From contig NZ_CP149787.1 in NCBI RefSeq assembly GCF_037914945.1, positions 1,488,001 through 1,552,000 of the forward strand: 64,000 bases of DNA, given 5' to 3'. The notes under the pieces were generated by a model. It ran no database searches and was not told where the DNA came from. It worked only from the letters and a program-made list of their open reading frames with translations. Source of the DNA: Haloterrigena sp. KLK7 (GTDB lineage Archaea; Halobacteriota; Halobacteria; Halobacteriales; Natrialbaceae). How positions within the stretch are numbered: position 1 is the first letter of the stretch; each line of letters begins with the position of its first letter. Shown one piece after another: positions 60,585-64,000 of the stretch. The translations under genes were made by a program, and so were the position numbers.

Positions 60585-61949
60585 TCACTCGTATCGAAGC
60601 GCGTCGATCGGATCCGTCCGCGCGGCCCGCCAGGCCGGGTACAGCCCCGCGAGGATCCCGACGAGCATTCCGACGACGATCGCCAGCGCGACGTACTCGT
60701 AGGGGTAGACCAGCGGGAGCTCGATGTACCACGCGCCCAGATAGCCCGCTGCGAGGCCCAGTAGCGTGCCGAGGATCGCCCCGACGACGCCCAGAATCAC
60801 CGATTCGGCCAGAAAGAGCCCCAGAATCTCCCGGTTCTGTGCCCCGACGGCTTTCATGATCCCGATCTCGCGGGTCCGCTCGGTCACCGAGACGAGCATG
60901 ATGTTCGCGATGCCGACCGAGCCCACGATCAGCGAGATCGCCGCGATACCGACGATGAAGTTCTGGAGCAGGTTCAGCACGTCCTCGAGCTGCTGGAGCA
61001 GCTCCGCGCTCGTCTGGAGCCGCACCTCGAGGCCGTCGGCGAGCAACGCGCTGGCGTCGGACTCGTCGCTCTCGAGGTAGGTCCGCGCGCTCTCCTTCGC
61101 TCGCTCGATCGCCGCGTCGTCGGCCGACTCGGCCTCGATCACGATCGCGAGGAACAGCGCGTCGTTCGTGCCGTTCGCGCCGCCCGCGTCGCTCGAGTTC
61201 CCGTCGGTCGCGGATCCGTTCCCGTCGGTCGCGGTTCCGTTGCCGTCACCCCCGTCGCTCTCCCCGCCGGAGCCGCCGCTGCCCGGAATCATTCCCGCGG
61301 CGTCCTCCGTGTAGAAGGGGTCGGTCGGGACGTAGACCCGCGGCGACGGCTCGAACCCTTCGAACGGGCTCAGTCCCTCGGAGCTCTCGGTGATGCCGAC
61401 GACGGTCACGGTCGTCCGCTGGCCGCCCTGCAGGGCGATCGTCAGCTCGTCGCCGACCGCGACGTCCTCCTCGAACTGGCCGGCGACGGCCGGGTTGATG
61501 ACGGCCTCGCGCTCGCCCTGTTCGAACTGGCGTCCCTCCGCGAGGGTGTCGTTCCGGATGTACGGCGGACCGGCCGCGACGAGGGCGTCGCTCTGGGGTG
61601 ATATCTCGCCCTCGTAGACGAGCGCCTGCGTCGACAGCGGCATGTAGCCGTAGGCCGCATCGACCCCCTCCCGCTCCGATACTTCCTCGAGATCGTCCTC
61701 GCTGAAGACGGGCTGGGCGCCCGCGAGCGGGCCGCCCTCGGTCTCGGGCTCGGCGGCCCAGCCGTAGACGTTGCGCCGGTCGTCGGGGCTGACGTCCCCG
61801 AGGACCCCCTCCTGCAGGCTCGCGCCGAGCGTGACGAACGCGATCACCGCGGCGATGCCGATCACGATGCCCAGCGTGGTCAGCGACGACCGCAGTTTGT
61901 GGCCGCGGATCGACCGCCACGCCAGGCGCAGGCTCTCGACCGGTCGCAT
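60585..61949 (-). CDS. MacB/FtsX-type ABC permease
   Basis: A 454-residue permease: N-terminal helix (SSLTTLGIVIGIAAVIAFVT), a large outer periplasmic-type domain (about 60-325) with an Asp/Gly/Asn-rich loop (GNGTATDGNGSATDGNSSD) and three C-terminal helices with ERTREIGIMKAVGA, the MacB_PCD / FtsX signature. It overlaps the ATPase gene by one base. The pair is a mechanotransmission-type ABC system likely acting on surface lipids, lipoproteins or peptides. Confidence 0.92.
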   Translation of the reverse strand: MRPVESLRLAWRSIRGHKLRSSLTTLGIVIGIAAVIAFVTLGASLQEGVLGDVSPDDRRNVYGWAAEPETEGGPLAGAQPVFSEDDLEEVSEREGVDAAYGYMPLSTQALVYEGEISPQSDALVAAGPPYIRNDTLAEGRQFEQGEREAVINPAVAGQFEEDVAVGDELTIALQGGQRTTVTVVGITESSEGLSPFEGFEPSPRVYVPTDPFYTEDAAGMIPGSGGSGGESDGGDGNGTATDGNGSATDGNSSDAGGANGTNDALFLAIVIEAESADDAAIERAKESARTYLESDESDASALLADGLEVRLQTSAELLQQLEDVLNLLQNFIVGIAAISLIVGSVGIANIMLVSVTERTREIGIMKAVGAQNREILGLFLAESVILGVVGAILGTLLGLAAGYLGAWYIELPLVYPYEYVALAIVVGMLVGILAGLYPAWRAARTDPIDALRYE

Positions 61950-62761
61950 CAGTCGCTCGCTCCCGAATCGGCGCGACTCGAGGCGTCGCCTGCCTGCTCT
62001 TCCCCGTCACCGTCCCCGGCCCCGTCTTCCTCGAGGCTCTCGATCCGTTCGATCTTCCCGTCGAGCAGGTGGACGATGCGCTCGGCGCGTTCCGCGACGT
62101 GGCGCTCGTGGGTGACGACGATCATCGTCGTCCCGGCGTCGTGGAACTCCCCGAAGAGGTCGAGGATGTCGGCCTCCGTGTCGGTGTCCAGATTGCCCGA
62201 CGGTTCGTCGGCCAGCACGAGGGCGGGGTCGTTGACCAGTGCCCGCGCGAGCGCGACTCGCTGGCGCTGCCCGCCGGAGAGTTCGTTGGGCAGGTGATCG
62301 GCCCGATCCGCGAGGCCGACCCGCTCGAGCAAGTCGCGGGCCCGCTCGCGGCGTCGCTCGCGATCGACGTTCTGGAACAGCTGCGGGAGCGCGACGTTCT
62401 CCGTGGCGGTCAGCCGGGGCATGAGGTTGAACGTCTGGAAGACGAAGCCGACCGTCGTCCCTCGCAGCGTCGTCCGTTCGCGGTCGGTCAGCGCCGCCAC
62501 GTTCTCGCCGTCGACGACGACGGTGCCCTCGGTCGGCGTGTCCAGACAGCCGACGAGGTTCATCAACGTCGACTTCCCCGAGCCGCTCGGCCCCATGATC
62601 GCCGTATAGGAGCCGCGCGGAATCTCGAGGGAGACGCCGTCTAACGCGTGGACCGGTTCGCCAAGCTGGTAGGTCTTGCGGACGTCCTCGAGGGCCACTG
62701 CCGTGCCGATACCGTCGTCGGGATCGGCACTGCCGGCGCCCCCGGTTCCCGATGTCGCCAT
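61949..62761 (-). CDS. MacB/LolD-type ABC transporter ATPase
   Basis: A 270-residue ATPase. Walker A MGPSGSGKST (about 56-65), signature LSGGQRQRVALARAL, Walker B LVLADEPSGNLD and the LolD-type VTHE switch. An acidic tail follows at the C-terminus. Its stop overlaps the start of the permease gene. Likely co-transcribed with the DUF5788-type gene 36 bases upstream. Confidence 0.95.
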   Translation of the reverse strand: MATSGTGGAGSADPDDGIGTAVALEDVRKTYQLGEPVHALDGVSLEIPRGSYTAIMGPSGSGKSTLMNLVGCLDTPTEGTVVVDGENVAALTDRERTTLRGTTVGFVFQTFNLMPRLTATENVALPQLFQNVDRERRRERARDLLERVGLADRADHLPNELSGGQRQRVALARALVNDPALVLADEPSGNLDTDTEADILDLFGEFHDAGTTMIVVTHERHVAERAERIVHLLDGKIERIESLEEDGAGDGDGEEQAGDASSRADSGASD

Positions 62762-62797
62762 AGGTGGTCGACCACGGCCCCGCCGAAAAAGCTAGTA

Positions 62798-63226
62798 CTA
62801 GCGGCGGATCGCGTCCACGAACTCGAGCCAGCGCTCGTGGTCGTCCAGCGTCGCCGAACGGGCTTCGGCGCCGAACCGCTCGCGCCGAAGGCTCTTCAGG
62901 GCGTTTCGCGCGCGGTCGATCCCGACGATCGTCTCGACGATCTCCTCGCCCGTCTCGCGGTCGATCGGGGCCGACTCGAGGCGCTCGACGAGTCGTTTCC
63001 GTTCGGCGGCCAACTCCCGTTCGGTCTCCCGGACCAGCGGCTTCACGTCATCGGGGATACCTTCGACTTTCCGGGTCTCGATGATGAACTCCTCGAGGGG
63101 GAGGTCGTCGTCGCCGACGGTGATCGTCTCGGGGAGTTCCCGTCCGATGGTCGCGCTCTGGCGGTTGGCGCGCTCGAGGAGGTCGCGTCGGTCAGCGGCG
63201 TCCAGTTTGTCGGTTGAGCCTGTCAT
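62798..63226 (-). CDS. Small helical protein, DUF5788-like
   Basis: A 142-residue all-helical charged protein: DAADRRDLLERANRQSATIG, PLEEFIIETRKVEGIPDDVK, and IVGIDRARNALKSLRRERFG. No membrane segment or catalytic motif. Haloarchaeal proteins of this shape are annotated DUF5788; that match is by memory and unverified. It lies just before the MacB-type ABC genes. Confidence 0.75.
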   Translation of the reverse strand: MTGSTDKLDAADRRDLLERANRQSATIGRELPETITVGDDDLPLEEFIIETRKVEGIPDDVKPLVRETERELAAERKRLVERLESAPIDRETGEEIVETIVGIDRARNALKSLRRERFGAEARSATLDDHERWLEFVDAIRR

Positions 63227-63263
63227 ACTGCGTGAATCGAGTGAGAACGCGGGACGGTCGTCG

Positions 63264-63551
63264 CTACCAGTCGGTGTCGTCAGCGTCGCTCTGGGGGGAG
63301 TCCCATTCGTTGCCGGTCGTCTCGGCCGCTGTCGGCTCTCCGTCGGTTGCGTCGCCCCGAACGAAGTAGTACACGATGAGTGCGATGACCCCTGCAGGAG
63401 GGAACAGGAACATCACCACGCCGGCGCCGATCGCCCAGCGGAGTTCGTTGTTCTCCCGCTTGGACGCGTCCCTGTAGACCCAGTAGCCGGCCCCGATTCC
63501 GAGGAGCAGCAGGACTGCCAACTGAATGAGTAGCGTTTCCGTGCTCGGCAT
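63264..63551 (-). CDS. Small two-helix membrane protein
   Basis: A 95-residue protein: helix 1 LLIQLAVLLLLGIGAGYWVY, a basic loop (RDASKRENNELR), helix 2 AIGAGVVMFLFPPAGVIALIV and an acidic tail. Start at ATG 63549-63551, 7 bases after a GAGGAGG ribosome binding site; an upstream ATG (63599) lacks one. Resembles PLD-N-like or small DUF membrane proteins. Unknown role. Confidence 0.7.
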   Translation of the reverse strand: MPSTETLLIQLAVLLLLGIGAGYWVYRDASKRENNELRWAIGAGVVMFLFPPAGVIALIVYYFVRGDATDGEPTAAETTGNEWDSPQSDADDTDW

Positions 63552-63851
63552 AGTGACCTCCTCGCCGGCCTGTAACGGAACGAGCGCGAGTTCGATCATG
63601 CGATCACCTCTCGGTCGCGACTCGCTCGAGCGCTGTGACGCCGCTGTTGACCGTCGATCTGCGGGGATACCATGTTCATCTGTTTTCTACAGGCAAAAAA
63701 TAATAGATATCGAATATATTTCTTTCGTTTGTTCCGCTGCTATCTGGATAACAAGAACTGATAATTACCTCTCCTTTAATCGGGATGAGCCGCGTAAATC
63801 TATGGGAGAAGCGATAATTTCCCCGTTCGACGTTCCTCTAATCGGATGAAC

Positions 63852-63860
63852 CTATTTAAT
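63852..63860 (+). promoter_or_regulatory. TATA box of the last ABC gene
   Basis: TATTTAATA in an A/T-rich spacer, about 25 bases before the ATG at 63880. The whole gap from 63600 is A/T-rich (TTTTCTACAGGC, ATAATAGATATCG near 63680-63710) and holds both divergent promoters; nothing else is seen there. Confidence 0.5.
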
Positions 63861-63879
63861 AGCAGAACATATATGTATA

Positions 63880-64000
63880 ATGGATAGAAAAGACTTACTT
63901 AATACTGTGTCAGCAATCGAACTTTCCAACGTGACGAAGCGGTACGGGTCGGAGACGGCCCTCGGCGGGCTGGATCTCACGGTCGAGTCCGGCGAGATCT
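63880..64000 (+). CDS. ABC transporter ATPase (N-terminus only, cut by window end)
   Basis: Only the first 40 codons are inside the window: MDRKDLLNTVSAIELSNVTK then RYGSETALGGLDLTVESGEI, the classical strand pattern before Walker A of an ABC ATPase. An internal GTG (63907) would also start it, but the TATA spacing favours the ATG at 63880. The type of transporter cannot be said. Confidence 0.75.
   Translation, partial: MDRKDLLNTVSAIELSNVTKRYGSETALGGLDLTVESGEI

Overview
The window is a high-GC, acidic-proteome stretch of chromosome from a halophilic archaeon (class Halobacteria). Supporting evidence: an archaeal AlaRS, RfcS, the PolD small subunit, an Orc1/Cdc6 with origin repeats, a SAMP2-type modifier, bat-type HTH regulators, A/T-rich TATA elements about 25-30 bases before start codons, and D/E-rich proteins throughout. 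The genus cannot be fixed by reading alone. A natrialbalean relative (Natrinema/Haloterrigena-like) is a guess.

Layout. 0-1.7 kb: a small paralogous family, with one frameshifted copy, one intact copy and decayed remnants. 1.7-15.6 kb: alaS, a Tat-exported protein with a membrane partner, a polysaccharide deacetylase, asparaginase, a large GAF/PAS sensor whose kinase core looks dead, a histone-deacetylase gene that has lost its catalytic middle, rfcS, a bactofilin-like membrane protein, samp2 and a flavoprotein. 15.8-23.6 kb: a methylated-amine block (BCCT transporter, dimethylglycine/sarcosine dehydrogenase-like fusion, threonine/serine dehydratase, monomeric sarcosine oxidase, bat-type regulator) that could take betaine-type compounds to glycine, serine and pyruvate. 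23.9-29.7 kb: housekeeping and small genes, including tryptophanase and aspartate kinase. 29.8-32.5 kb: a drug-type ABC exporter divergent from its TetR regulator. 32.6-40.2 kb: acyl-CoA catabolism. 40.2-44.2 kb: PolD small subunit and two tandem signal peptidases. 45.2-50.6 kb: a replication origin, with orc1, about 1.5 kb of non-coding DNA carrying Orc-box repeats, and oapA-oapB-oapC. 50.9-64 kb: small membrane proteins, a methyltransferase, an XPD/Rad3-type Fe-S helicase, an AI-2E-family protein, and a MacB-type ABC system; a second ABC ATPase is cut by the window end.

The most unusual feature is a family of five dispersed intergenic repeats (about 125-245 bp) with shared ends and hairpins whose stem sequences differ between copies while pairing is kept. 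They lie only between convergent genes, and every convergent gap longer than about 300 bp contains at least one. Two further signals sit at or near the origin: 12 CTAG tetranucleotides in under 400 bp, and Orc-box-like sequences inside the poorly conserved acidic linkers of the orc1 and PolD small-subunit genes.
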